From positions 146,076 to 210,075 of the forward strand of contig NZ_JAEKIS010000009.1 in NCBI RefSeq assembly GCF_017311415.1: 64,000 nucleotides of DNA, in the 5' to 3' direction. A program made the position numbers and the translations under genes. Source of the stretch: Salipiger abyssi (GTDB lineage Bacteria > Pseudomonadota > Alphaproteobacteria > Rhodobacterales > Rhodobacteraceae). Shown here piece by piece: positions 37,981-49,448 of this stretch (the first letter of the stretch is position 1; the number at the start of each line of letters is the position of its first letter). The notes under the pieces are model-generated. The model saw nothing but the letters and a program-made list of their open reading frames with translations, made no database searches and had not been told where the DNA came from.

Positions 37981-38562
37981 TCAGAGAGATTTGATCCAGA
38001 ACTGCAAGGAATGGTCGGTCTGCTCGCGATTGCCGAGGTCTTTCCATCGAAAATGTGCAAGTGCGCCGTCGAGTTTCTCATAGCCGCGCTTGCGCCAGAA
38101 CGGATCGAGCGGAGCATAATCCGCCGGGCGCGCCGGGTGATCCGCAGGGCGCAGCACGCCGCAGAAGGCGGCAAAGCGGCGCCCCAGCGCGCGGGCATGG
38201 GCTTCGCGCAGATCGAAGAACCTGTGCCCGATCCCCCGCCCCCGGTATTCCGGCAGCAGCACGGATTCGGCGCAGTAGAAGATCCCGGCCAGATCGTAGC
38301 CGCTGCCGGCGAAGGCGGCGGCGAAATCTTCGGCGTGATCCTCCATCGGCGTGCCGGTGGCGGCACCCACCAGCCTGTCGCCGTCGAAGGCGCCAACCAG
38401 CACCGCACCGGGGCTGTCGCGATAGGTCTGGAGATAGCCGCGCTCGTATTCGAGATCCCCGTCATAGAGATAGGGAAAGTCGCGGAACACCGCGATGCGC
38501 AGCCGCGCCACATCGTCGAGCGCGGCATCGAGCGCCGCGCCGGTCAGCACCTCGACCCGCAT
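37981..38562 (-). CDS. GNAT family N-acetyltransferase
   Basis: 193 residues. The acetyl-CoA loop is LPEYRGRGIGHRFFDLR (R-x-x-G-x-G). The N-terminal DVARLRIAVFRDFPYLYDGD pattern recurs in GNATs of proteobacteria. Substrate unknown. The start overlaps the stop of the NTF2-like gene (ATGA), so they share an operon. Confidence 0.87.
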   Translation of the reverse strand: MRVEVLTGAALDAALDDVARLRIAVFRDFPYLYDGDLEYERGYLQTYRDSPGAVLVGAFDGDRLVGAATGTPMEDHAEDFAAAFAGSGYDLAGIFYCAESVLLPEYRGRGIGHRFFDLREAHARALGRRFAAFCGVLRPADHPARPADYAPLDPFWRKRGYEKLDGALAHFRWKDLGNREQTDHSLQFWIKSL

Positions 38563-38960
38563 CAGCCGACCTGCCGGATCCAGTCCGCGAGGCTGTAATA
38601 GGTGACCACACGGGTGATCTTGCCGTCCTGGAGGCTGAAGAACGAGCCCGCCGGCAGCCGGTAGCTCTGGCCACGCGCATCGGGCAGCCCGGCATCGGTG
38701 TTGAGATAGCTGCCGTTGACGATGTATTCGGCGGCGGCGCGGGTGCCGTCCTCAGCCTCGAAAATCACCATATCGGTGAGGGTTTCGTCATAGCAGTGGG
38801 ACATGTGGGCGCAGAACTCGGCGAATTTGGTCTTGCCGCTGCGGATCTGCCCCTCGTTGACGTGATGCGCCACGTCGGTGGCGAGGCAGGCAAGCATCGC
38901 CTCGGTGTCATTGGCGTTGAACGCATCGAAATAGCGCTTGATCGTGTCGGTGGCGCTCAT
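38562..38960 (-). CDS. NTF2-like (SnoaL/ketosteroid-isomerase-type) protein
   Basis: 132 residues, starting MSATDTIKRYFDAFNANDTEAMLACLATDVAHHVNEG. This alpha-plus-beta cone fold often binds small hydrophobic substrates; the many His/Asp residues (HHVNEG, YYSLADW) would allow catalysis but no reaction can be named. It overlaps the upstream phosphatase gene by 4 bases and the downstream GNAT gene by one base. Confidence 0.85.
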   Translation of the reverse strand: MSATDTIKRYFDAFNANDTEAMLACLATDVAHHVNEGQIRSGKTKFAEFCAHMSHCYDETLTDMVIFEAEDGTRAAAEYIVNGSYLNTDAGLPDARGQSYRLPAGSFFSLQDGKITRVVTYYSLADWIRQVG

Positions 38961-39403
38961 CTCTCTCCCCATCGGCTTTTGATCCTGTCCAAAATCTGGT
39001 CGCGGGTCTGGCGATAGGCGTTGAGTTTCATCTCGCGCGTCTCGCCCAGCCCGGTCGGGTCCATGATCGGCCAGTACTCCACCGTCAAGTGGTAAAACCG
39101 CGTGAGATCCAGCGCCGCGCGCTGCGAGGCCGGCGACATGGCGACGATCAGGTCGAACCCCGAGAGTGCCTCGCCCATCTCCTCGAGCTCTTCGAAGCTG
39201 CGGGCGCGATGCTTTTCGAGCTCGACGCCGATCTCCCGGCAGACCGAGATCGCGAAGCCGTCGACATCGAGATCGTTCACCACGCCCACCGACTGCACAT
39301 AGGTATCGAAGCCGTAAAGCTTTTTCATGATGCCCTCCGCCATGGGAGAGCGCACTGCGTTGTGATCGCAGCAGAACAGCACAGACTGCGGCAAATCCGC
39401 CAA
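38957..39403 (-). CDS. Low-molecular-weight phosphatase family protein
   Basis: 148 residues. The P-loop is CDHNAVR (Cys12-x5-Arg18) in VLFCCDHNAVRSPMAEG, and the late Asp-Pro is in IMDPTG. Relatives are LMW tyrosine phosphatases and arsenate reductases; the H-N-A loop is the variant kept beside UPF0262 in Rhodobacteraceae. The start appears to be a TTG at 39403 with GGGGG upstream; a second TTG three codons later is also possible. Confidence 0.85.
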   Translation of the reverse strand: MADLPQSVLFCCDHNAVRSPMAEGIMKKLYGFDTYVQSVGVVNDLDVDGFAISVCREIGVELEKHRARSFEELEEMGEALSGFDLIVAMSPASQRAALDLTRFYHLTVEYWPIMDPTGLGETREMKLNAYRQTRDQILDRIKSRWGER

Positions 39404-39405
39404 GC

Positions 39406-39885
39406 TCAGCCCCCGAAATGCAGCACGCAGATGAGGGTGAAGAGGCGGCGGGCGGTGTCGTCATCGACCTCGGCCTTGCCCTCCAGCCGCTCTTGCAGGA
39501 TGCGCGCGCCCTCGTTGTGGATGCCGCGGCGGGCCATGTCGATGGTCTCGATCTGGCTGGGCGCGGCGGTCTTCACCGCGTCGAAATAGCTTTTGCAGAT
39601 CTGGAAATAATCCTTCACCACCTGCCGGAAGGGCGACAGCGAGAGGTGGAATTCGGCGCAGGGCTCGCCGGCCTCGGTGGAGACGTCGAAGACCAGCCGC
39701 TTTTCGCGGATCGCCAGGCCCAGCTTGTACGGTCCCTCGGGCACCGCGCGACCGTCGCGCGCCGGCAGGGCAAAGCTGTTCTCTTCCATGAGGTCGAACA
39801 TGGCGACACGGCGCTCCTGCTCGATTTCCGGCGTCGGCGGCGGCAGATTGGCGTCGTCCAGATCAATCTTGGAGATATGGCTCAT
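39406..39885 (-). CDS. UPF0262 family protein
   Basis: 159 residues. The segments ISKIDLDD, EQERRVAMFDLMEENSF, FHLSLSPFRQVVKDYFQIC and GIHNEGARILQERLEGK are characteristic of the alphaproteobacterial UPF0262 family, whose function is unknown. The ATG at 39885 was used; the frame to 39927 is not conserved. It lies two bases from the phosphatase gene. Normally hisD precedes it directly, but here a plus-strand gene lies between. Confidence 0.9.
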   Translation of the reverse strand: MSHISKIDLDDANLPPPTPEIEQERRVAMFDLMEENSFALPARDGRAVPEGPYKLGLAIREKRLVFDVSTEAGEPCAEFHLSLSPFRQVVKDYFQICKSYFDAVKTAAPSQIETIDMARRGIHNEGARILQERLEGKAEVDDDTARRLFTLICVLHFGG

Positions 39886-40029
39886 GGCGGGATCCTTCAG
39901 CGGGCCTGACAGGAGTAGCGCGTGCATGCGGTTGTCGCAATGCCTCCGCGCGCTGTAGGAAAATGTACCCGCATAGCGAGAAATCTGCTACTCTGGCACC
40001 ATTGTACGAAGAGATTTCGGAGGCCCCCA

Positions 40030-41337
40030 TTGCAGCGCCGCGCCATTGTCATCGTGCCGGGTTTCGGCCGGTTGGAACATCACCAGGCCCGCGATCAGCT
40101 CGTCCTCTCCCTGCGCTACTACGGGGAAGGTTGGGACGTGCGCGAGATCGAGGATGCCGACACAGTACCGGAAGGCGCGGTATCGCTGAGTGCGACCGCT
40201 CGCAACGGTGGCGAGAGCAGGATCATCGACGTTTTCGAAGCGCATTGGGGCGATCTGGTGCCGGACTGGAGTCAGGAATCGCCCTGGAAACGCTTCAAAC
40301 GCGGCTTTGTGCTGATATGGTACTGGCTCTTTGGCGGATTTTTTGCAGCCTCCAAACAGGGTCTCAACACACCGCGCACCACCGTCGCCATGGGCGTCGC
40401 GGCGCTGCTTCTGTTGCTGTGGTGGATGGCGGTTGCGGTCTTTCTGCTGCAAGCGGTATCGGAAGGCGGCGTGGATCTGCCTGCCTGGGTGAGCGCACTC
40501 GCCGAAGCGGAAGACTCTTCCGCGCCACCGGACACTCCGACCGATGCATTGGCCCCGTCCATGCCGCAGCATACTCCGCGTGCGGAGGGCGCGCCCGCAA
40601 ACATGTCCGAGCAAGCCGACGCCGATGCGGCCACGCGCACGGCTCAGGACGGATGGTCGCTTGCCAAGGTTCTGGACGCGCTCCCGGGCATTCTGGGCTC
40701 TGTCGCGGTTGGCGCCCTGCTTTGGCTCTGGAACTTCGGCGTGCTGGAGCAGTTCGCGAATACCGCCGCATCGGTAAAAGCTTATCTGCGCGACGAGGTT
40801 TTCGGCGAAAACGGTATCGGCATTCGTGCCAAGAGCCGGATACGCGTGCGTGCCGTGCTCGACCAGCTGACTCTTGGCGAGGGCCCGGGCGAATATTCCG
40901 AGATCTATGTGGTGGGCCATTCGGTGGGCGGCGCCATTGCATTGGATGCGCTGGCAGAATGCGGCGACAAACTGAGCGGAGTGGTGCTGTTCACATGGGG
41001 CTCGGCGCTCGGCCTGCTGACACAGCAGGAACAGCTCGTCGAGCGCGAGATCTACAAGCTTTACACCGCCGAACCCCGTATCCGAAACTGGATCGACGTG
41101 GTGATCAGACGCGACTTCATGGCCTCCAAGGTGCCCGTTCCGCGTGAGTTCTCAGCGTTCGGCGGCGAGCCCGGCGCGCAGGTGGAACCGATCTTTCCGG
41201 ATCCGGTCGAGCCAAAGATCCCCTACGGGCTATCGAACCCAGCCAAGCTGCACGAAGCCTATTATCGTTGCGAAGAGGCGGCGGTTCTGCTTTTGGAAAC
41301 GGTGGAAAATCTGCCCAAGCGCGCGCCCGGAGCATGA
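40030..41337 (+). CDS. Membrane-bound alpha/beta-hydrolase-like protein
   Basis: 435 residues. It opens with RRAIVIVPGFGRLEHH, a typical first strand of alpha/beta hydrolases, and has the nucleophile elbow VVGHSVGGAIALDAL with Ser298. Two membrane helices (about 118-142 and 214-240) enclose a Pro/Ser-rich loop, so the active domain is split across the membrane anchor. Asp and His partners are not obvious. The start is a TTG at 40030 with GGAGG 5 bases upstream; the open frame further back has no support. It is oriented against hisD and UPF0262 and looks inserted. Possibly a lipase or esterase; not certain. Confidence 0.65.
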   Translation: MQRRAIVIVPGFGRLEHHQARDQLVLSLRYYGEGWDVREIEDADTVPEGAVSLSATARNGGESRIIDVFEAHWGDLVPDWSQESPWKRFKRGFVLIWYWLFGGFFAASKQGLNTPRTTVAMGVAALLLLLWWMAVAVFLLQAVSEGGVDLPAWVSALAEAEDSSAPPDTPTDALAPSMPQHTPRAEGAPANMSEQADADAATRTAQDGWSLAKVLDALPGILGSVAVGALLWLWNFGVLEQFANTAASVKAYLRDEVFGENGIGIRAKSRIRVRAVLDQLTLGEGPGEYSEIYVVGHSVGGAIALDALAECGDKLSGVVLFTWGSALGLLTQQEQLVEREIYKLYTAEPRIRNWIDVVIRRDFMASKVPVPREFSAFGGEPGAQVEPIFPDPVEPKIPYGLSNPAKLHEAYYRCEEAAVLLLETVENLPKRAPGA

Positions 41338-41349
41338 CGCCAACGCAAG

Positions 41350-42651
41350 CTACTCGTTGAGCTTGCGCAGCCGCGCGGTGACGCTCAGCCCGTGCGCCTG
41401 AAGGCTTTCCGAGCTGGCCAGCACCTCGGCGGCGGGGCCGATGGCGCGCAGCGCCTGCGGCGACATCTGCGCCAGCGTGGTGCGCTTGAGGAAATCCAGC
41501 ACCGAGAGCCCCGAGGAGAAGCGTGCCGAGCGCGCCGTGGGCAGCACATGGTTGGGCCCGCCGACATAGTCGCCGATGGCCTCGGGCGTCCATTGCCCGA
41601 GGAAGATCGCCCCCGCGTGGTGGATCTGTTTCGACAGCGCCAGCGGATCGGCGACGCAGAGCTCCAGGTGCTCGGGCGCCACCCGGTCGGAGAGGGTCGC
41701 CGCCTCGTCGAGATCGCGCGCGACGATCACCGCGCCGAAATCGCGCCAGCTGGCGCTGGCGATGGCACTGCGCTCCAGCACCTCGAGCTGGCGCTCGACC
41801 TCCGCCGCCACCGCCTGACCAAAAGCGGCATCGTCGGTGATCAGGATCGACTGGGCGCTCTCGTCATGCTCGGCCTGGCTCATCAGGTCGAGCGCGATGA
41901 ATTCGGGATCGTTGTCATTGTCCGCAATCACCAGGATTTCGGACGGGCCGGCGATCATGTCGATACCGACCTTGCCGAAGACCCGCCGCTTGGCCGCCGC
42001 CACAAAGGCGTTGCCCGGCCCGGTGATCTTGTCCACCGGCGCCACGCTTTCCGTGCCATAGGCCAGCGCCGCGATCGCCTGCGCGCCGCCGATACGATAG
42101 ATCTCGTCCACCCCTGCGATTTTTGCCGCCAGCAGCACCAGCGGGTTCACCACGCCGTCGGGCGTGGGCACGCAGATACAGAGCCGCTCGACCCCCGCCA
42201 CCTTGGCGGGAATCGCGTTCATCAGCACCGAGGACGGGTAGCTCGCCAGCCCGCCGGGCACATAGAGCCCCGCCGCCGAGACCGGTGTCCAGCGCCAGCC
42301 CAGCGTGGCGCCGTCGGGATCGGTCCAGAGCGCGTTCTCGGGCATCTGGCGGACATGATAGGCGCGGATGCGCTCGGCGGCCTTTTCCAGTGCCGCGCGC
42401 TCGGTATCGGGCACTTCGGCGCAATGCGCGTCGATCTCCTCGGGCGTGAAGGCCAGCGCGCCGGGCGCCAGCTCCAGCCGGTCGAACTTCGCCGTCAGCT
42501 CGATCAGCGCCGCGTCGCCGCGGGCGCGCACATCGGCGATGATCCCCGCGACGGTGTCGTCCACGTCCGGGCTGTCCTCGCGCTTGGCGCTCAACAGCCG
42601 GGCGAACTCGATCTCGAAATCCGATTCGGTGGTGTCGAGAAAGACGGGCAT
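41350..42651 (-). CDS. hisD: Histidinol dehydrogenase
   Basis: Last two oxidation steps of histidine synthesis (histidinol to histidine; zinc enzyme, NAD). 433 residues. GLYVPGGLASYPSSVLMNAIPAKVAGV, KITGPGNAFVAAAKRRVFG, DMIAGPSEILVIAD, the zinc-ligand region LMSQAEHDESAQSILIT and YVGGPNHVLPT are present. AGGA lies before the ATG at 42651, and the extension to 42702 is not part of the enzyme. DUF2948 and murA lie upstream on the same strand. Confidence 0.97.
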   Translation of the reverse strand: MPVFLDTTESDFEIEFARLLSAKREDSPDVDDTVAGIIADVRARGDAALIELTAKFDRLELAPGALAFTPEEIDAHCAEVPDTERAALEKAAERIRAYHVRQMPENALWTDPDGATLGWRWTPVSAAGLYVPGGLASYPSSVLMNAIPAKVAGVERLCICVPTPDGVVNPLVLLAAKIAGVDEIYRIGGAQAIAALAYGTESVAPVDKITGPGNAFVAAAKRRVFGKVGIDMIAGPSEILVIADNDNDPEFIALDLMSQAEHDESAQSILITDDAAFGQAVAAEVERQLEVLERSAIASASWRDFGAVIVARDLDEAATLSDRVAPEHLELCVADPLALSKQIHHAGAIFLGQWTPEAIGDYVGGPNHVLPTARSARFSSGLSVLDFLKRTTLAQMSPQALRAIGPAAEVLASSESLQAHGLSVTARLRKLNE

Positions 42652-42762
42652 GACGGATCCTTTCGCAAGCTCCTGCCGCTCATAGAACGCCGGCCACGCC
42701 ATCTCAAGCCTGCCGCCGCCCTTTCATCTTTCCCTCAAATACTCAGATCGCGCCGCCGGCCG

Positions 42763-43223
42763 TCAGTCGCCGTGATCGGGCATCCTGCCCGACACCGCCC
42801 GGTAGGGCCGCGTCACGTCGCGCAGCCGCAGCTCCAGCGCCTCGACCCGGGCGCGCAGCGCGCCGTCGCCGGCAAGCGTGAAGACCACGAAGCCGCTGCC
42901 CTCCTCGCCCGGCTCGAAATCGACCGAGAGCAGCGACAGCACCGTGTCGCGCTCCTCGCGCGCCACGCCCTGGCTCGACACGCCCAGCACGTTCTCGACC
43001 GAGACCAGCGCCCGCACCCGTTCGGGCGGCTGCACATGCTGACCGTCCTCGCGGCGCAGCCGGTTGACCAGCAGCGTCAGCCGCTGGTGGCGTTTCTGGA
43101 AAGCGACATCGCCCACGGTCAGCACCGCGTCCTGCAACAGCGCCGAAAGCACTTGCAGATCCTCCGGGTCCATCGCGCCCAGATTCAGCGGCGCGCCGCC
43201 TGCGTCTTCAAACCGTGCGTCCG

Positions 43224-43227
<4 letters not shown>
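42763..43227 (-). CDS. DUF2948 family protein
   Basis: 154 residues. The pattern [31 protein letters not shown] ... [12 protein letters not shown] ... [12 protein letters not shown] is the alphaproteobacterial DUF2948 family, of unknown function, regularly placed between murA and hisD. The start is taken as the TTG at 43227, which overlaps the murA stop (TTGA); the homologous N-terminus [13 protein letters not shown] begins right there and no ATG is available. Confidence 0.87.
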
Positions 43228-44495
<1,268 letters not shown>

Positions 44496-44511
44496 TTCCT
44501 AAGGGTCCTTT

Positions 44512-46374
<1,863 letters not shown>

Positions 46375-46400
46375 CGGAATCCTACCTTTCTCGCGCCGCC

Positions 46401-46733
46401 CTAAGAGCGCGGCGCGTCTTGATCGTCTATCGTATGTGAACTTGCCTTAGAGTTTAGCGCATCGGGACCGTTCCTGTCTTGTTCTTCTGGCACTTTTGCG
46501 TCTTTTCCACAGACTTCCTGTACGGGATGCACGCCATACCCAAGCTCAACAAAGGCGATGATAATGCTCCACAGCGCCTCTAATGCCTCACGCTTCTGAT
46601 CTTCGGTCAGGCCAGGCTCATCGAGCATGTGCTGATAACGCTCGACATCAATGCTTAGCGTCTTCTTGCCATCTTTGCCCGCTGCCGCTTCGAAATGCTG
46701 CTGCAAGCTCTTGTGATCATTCCCATCCATCAC
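46401..46733 (-). CDS. Hypothetical protein beside recombinase
   Basis: 110 residues (MMDGNDHKSLQQHFEAAAGKDGK ... ). It is mostly helical and acidic with the stretch EDQKREALEALWSIIIAFVELGYGVHPVQ. No known motif. GGAGGGG lies upstream; a GTG at 46733 or the ATG at 46730 can serve as start. It is 26 bases upstream of the recombinase gene, on the same strand, so a role as a recombinase partner (for example a directionality factor) is possible but unproven. Confidence 0.6.
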   Translation of the reverse strand: MMDGNDHKSLQQHFEAAAGKDGKKTLSIDVERYQHMLDEPGLTEDQKREALEALWSIIIAFVELGYGVHPVQEVCGKDAKVPEEQDRNGPDALNSKASSHTIDDQDAPRS

Positions 46734-46960
46734 GTTACCCCTCCTTCGTCATACGAGATCGTCGTCTCCGAGGCCCATTGGCCCGCTGAGTTGGCGTGTG
46801 ATCGTGGATTTTTTGGTTTACTGCATTCCGGTTGGTACGCGCGGTCCTCGCGCCCCGGATTATGGGTCGAATGTCGGGCAATGATCCTGTGCAGACCGCT
46901 ACGGGCCTGCGTATTGCCCTGACCCTCAACTTTAATTTTATCATGGCTCTGATATTTCAT
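46730..46960 (-). CDS. Small hypothetical protein, likely real by context
   Basis: 76 residues, polar and rich in Arg, Ser and His (MKYQSHDKIKVEGQGNTQ ...), with no recognised domain. Support is contextual: AAGGTGA lies 6 bases before its ATG, and its stop overlaps the start of the next gene. Composition alone would not prove coding. Confidence 0.4.
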   Translation of the reverse strand: MKYQSHDKIKVEGQGNTQARSGLHRIIARHSTHNPGREDRAYQPECSKPKNPRSHANSAGQWASETTISYDEGGVT

Positions 46961-46966
46961 GCAAAT

Positions 46967-47305
46967 TCACCTTTCATGTTCTGGGCCGCGATAGTCGCGG
47001 GCTGTATCGAAATCGCGCTGCGCTTCTTCAGGGCGCTGACGGAAGTTTTCGCGTAGGCTTTTGATCCGCGCGCGGTGCTCTTCGCGCTGAGCCTCCAGCG
47101 CAGATTGCCTGACCAAGTGATCGGGCGGATGCATCGCCGGAGCCGGAGTTTCGGGATGTAACGAGGCCTGCCAGTCGATGCTCTCGCGCGTCTGGATGCC
47201 CCGTTCGACAAGCGCTTTCGGATCGGGGCGGCCTTCACGCAGGACAGAACTCTCGCCCTTCGCCTGCTGCATGAATGCTTCGCGGATGCTCTTAGGGCTC
47301 GCCAA
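46967..47305 (-). CDS. Hypothetical protein in mobilisation operon
   Basis: 112 residues, MASPKSIREAFMQQAKGESSV ... and a C-terminal charged helix (LVRQSALEAQREEHRARIKSLRENFRQRPEEAQRDF). The start is a TTG at 47305 with TAGGA 5 bases upstream. The long Arg/Glu helix resembles the tails of mobilisation proteins, which is only a hint. It lies between a small membrane protein and the 76-residue protein. Confidence 0.55.
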   Translation of the reverse strand: MASPKSIREAFMQQAKGESSVLREGRPDPKALVERGIQTRESIDWQASLHPETPAPAMHPPDHLVRQSALEAQREEHRARIKSLRENFRQRPEEAQRDFDTARDYRGPEHER

Positions 47306-47323
47306 TGAATCCTATCGCCCCCT

Positions 47324-47524
47324 TTAGCGAGAAAGGGCAGCGTAGCCGCAGCAAAGCGCCGAAAAGGCGAAGCCAAGAGCTATCCAGGGTTCTCCGTTGG
47401 TGAACACCGGATAGATGCAGGCCAAAGCGATGCAGCACGCAACTCCATAAAGAAGCCTTTCACCGGAGCTCATGTTGCCGCGCGATTTTGTAGGTTTCCG
47501 CAAAATAACGATGTATTTCAGCAT
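47324..47524 (-). CDS. Small membrane protein
   Basis: 66 residues with a positively charged N-terminus and two hydrophobic segments (LLYGVACCIALACIYPVF and WIALGFAFSALCCGYAAL). The ATG at 47524 was chosen because AGGAG stands upstream; a later ATG at 47473 has no clear ribosome site. It follows the coupling protein gene after 14 bases. A DNA-transfer channel accessory role is conceivable. Confidence 0.55.
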   Translation of the reverse strand: MLKYIVILRKPTKSRGNMSSGERLLYGVACCIALACIYPVFTNGEPWIALGFAFSALCCGYAALSR

Positions 47525-47538
47525 TACTCTTCTCCTTC

Positions 47539-49185
47539 TCACTTGAGTTTGGGGCGGTAGCCTTCAATGAAGCTCCACTCGCCGCTGGCGTATTGAGGGA
47601 AGTCCTTGAAGCGCTCTGGCACCGCCTCGCGAATGACGCGCCGCCGCCGAAAACCCAGTCGCGTGCGCACGCGCACCGATCCCATGTCACGGTCAAAAAA
47701 CGGGTTCGGGAAATAGCGCCCCGCATAGTCGCGGCGCTCGAAATACCTGCTCTTGGGGAGCAGAAATGGACGCACATCATAGCCAGAACCCAGCACGAGC
47801 ATTTGATCGCGCGGCATCGTCAAAATTTCGTCGGGGGTGAGCAGCGCTCTGGCTTGCTTCCGGACATGGCGCATCTCATATTCCAGCCCGCGCAATGCGA
47901 TACCGGTCTTCATCGGGTCCGCCCCGCTGAACAGCATGTCATGAACGGCCTCACGCTTGGCTCTCGCTGCACGCTCGCGTGTCAGCGGATCAGCCAGATG
48001 CAAGGTCTGGTTGCCAAGCTTGCGGCTCAAATGCTGGGCGGTTTCCAAATCAGAAATTCCGCCGCCTAGGTAGAGCTCCAGCTCGGCATTGGCCGTGAGC
48101 GTCGCTGCACCGTTGACACCAAGGTTTTCGCGAATTTGCCCAAGGTCTTGGTAGACGCAGAGCGGCGAGAGCCCAAAGCCGCGCCCGATGGCGTACCATT
48201 CTTCGATCTCCTTGAACTTACCCAGCCGCGCCGCTTCATCACAAACCAAGTTGACGGTGGGCGCGTGCGGTTTACGCTGCTTGAGCGTGCGCAGCGTCGA
48301 AAAGAATTGCCGGATGATCGCGGCGTTCTGAGCAATCAACTCGTCTGGCATCAACAGGAAGACGTAGACGGGGCGGTCGCTTTGCTCGGTCAGGACACCA
48401 AGCGAGAAGTCAGCCTGCGCCGCGCCGGTAAAGGTGTTTTGTAACGCCGGATCAGCCATCACTGCGACGGCATTGGTGAGCTCGCTCATGACAGATTGAT
48501 ACGTGCGTGGGGAGTTTTCCCGCATCTCGCGCATCTCGCCGAAAGTGATCCGCAAATCCGGCTCTCCGAGCGCAGCAATGCTATCCGCCATCTCGTCCCA
48601 CGCCTCCGGCGCGGCCTGAATCATGCCGATGGTCTCGGCGATGCTGAGCGGTGAGACATGCCCATCGGCGTGGACGAGCCCGCGAATGATCTTCGACAGC
48701 CAGTTTTGCCCTGTCTGTTCAAAGAAGCGGGAATCGCCACCGCCGCTTTGAACGATCCAGTTGCGCGCTGCTCGGCGGCAATCGGCCACCAAACTGGGTG
48801 AGCTCGCACTAAAGTGGCTGAACAGATCAACCCGGTGATTGGGTAGACCATGAAGATTGTAGGGATTCACGTAGAATACGTGCGCGCCCTGATGGATGAG
48901 CCCAGGCCCGAGCACCGCAGCCTCTTCGCCTTTAGGCGATAGCCAGGCGAAACGCGCCGGTTCGTGCATGCGGCCTTGTGCCCGCATGCTGTGAGAGAGA
49001 ACGCTCACGAACTTTTCCGAGCCCGCGCCGCCGATCACCAGTGCGCCAGCACTCTTGGAATGATCGAGCCTACGCCCCCGATGATAACCAAAGGGCACAC
49101 CGCCGAGCCTTCGAAATGCACGTCGGATTTCAATATCGCTCGCAAAGCGTGCTGAGCCGAAGGGATGTTCATGAAAACGCGACAT
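47539..49185 (-). CDS. VirD4/TraG-like type IV coupling protein, degenerate P-loop
   Basis: 548 residues. TraG/VirD4 features: the HPFGSARFAS start, a P-loop position LVIGGAGSEKF, GLIHQGAHVFYVNPYNLHG, VFLLMPDELIA, Walker B VNLVCDEAARLG, YQDLGQIRENLG and LGNQTLHLADP. The P-loop reads GGAGSEKF where GxxGxGK(S/T) is expected, so ATP binding may be weak or absent. No N-terminal membrane helices are present, unlike VirD4. It would bring DNA to a type IV secretion channel. No relaxase is found in the window. Confidence 0.8.
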   Translation of the reverse strand: MSRFHEHPFGSARFASDIEIRRAFRRLGGVPFGYHRGRRLDHSKSAGALVIGGAGSEKFVSVLSHSMRAQGRMHEPARFAWLSPKGEEAAVLGPGLIHQGAHVFYVNPYNLHGLPNHRVDLFSHFSASSPSLVADCRRAARNWIVQSGGGDSRFFEQTGQNWLSKIIRGLVHADGHVSPLSIAETIGMIQAAPEAWDEMADSIAALGEPDLRITFGEMREMRENSPRTYQSVMSELTNAVAVMADPALQNTFTGAAQADFSLGVLTEQSDRPVYVFLLMPDELIAQNAAIIRQFFSTLRTLKQRKPHAPTVNLVCDEAARLGKFKEIEEWYAIGRGFGLSPLCVYQDLGQIRENLGVNGAATLTANAELELYLGGGISDLETAQHLSRKLGNQTLHLADPLTRERAARAKREAVHDMLFSGADPMKTGIALRGLEYEMRHVRKQARALLTPDEILTMPRDQMLVLGSGYDVRPFLLPKSRYFERRDYAGRYFPNPFFDRDMGSVRVRTRLGFRRRRVIREAVPERFKDFPQYASGEWSFIEGYRPKLK

Positions 49186-49214
49186 ATGACACGAGATTTC
49201 CTTGCTGGAATTGA

Positions 49215-49247
49215 TAAAAAACTGGCGAGCCCCTTCGAGCTCGCCAG
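49215..49247 (-). terminator. Rho-independent terminator, leftward
   Basis: On the minus strand a perfect 9-bp stem CTGGCGAGC / GCTCGCCAG (49222-49247) is followed by TTTTTT (49216-49221). It comes after the 51-residue gene and only 30 bases before the coupling protein start, so it separates the two or attenuates the latter. Confidence 0.9.
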
Positions 49248-49254
49248 AATAGGT

Positions 49255-49410
49255 TCAGCTAAATATCCCGGCGATGATTGCGCTGAGCACGAACAGGCAG
49301 ACGATTCCCATCATCAGTTCTTTGACGAACTCGACAAACTTGTCCCAATTGGTCTTCTCGACCTGGGTGCGCCAAACTTCACCAACCTTTTCTTCAGTAA
49401 TACGCGGCAT
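49255..49410 (-). CDS. 51-residue single-pass membrane protein
   Basis: Starts MPRITEEKVGEVWRTQVEK and ends in one hydrophobic helix (LMMGIVCLFVLSAIIAGIFS), a tail-anchor type of protein. Its ribosome site is GAAAGGAGGTG, close to perfect complementarity with 16S rRNA, and a terminator follows directly, so a strongly expressed small transcript is expected. No family recognised. It follows the 98-residue membrane protein after about 40 bases. Confidence 0.75.
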   Translation of the reverse strand: MPRITEEKVGEVWRTQVEKTNWDKFVEFVKELMMGIVCLFVLSAIIAGIFS

Positions 49411-49448
49411 CTTTTTTCACCTCCTTTCCATTTTCTGAGGGGTTCCAT

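Noticed and set aside
46735..46944. Overlapping 69-residue minus-strand frame
   Set aside because: It competes with the 46730-46960 frame, which has better ribosome-site spacing and overlaps with its neighbours.
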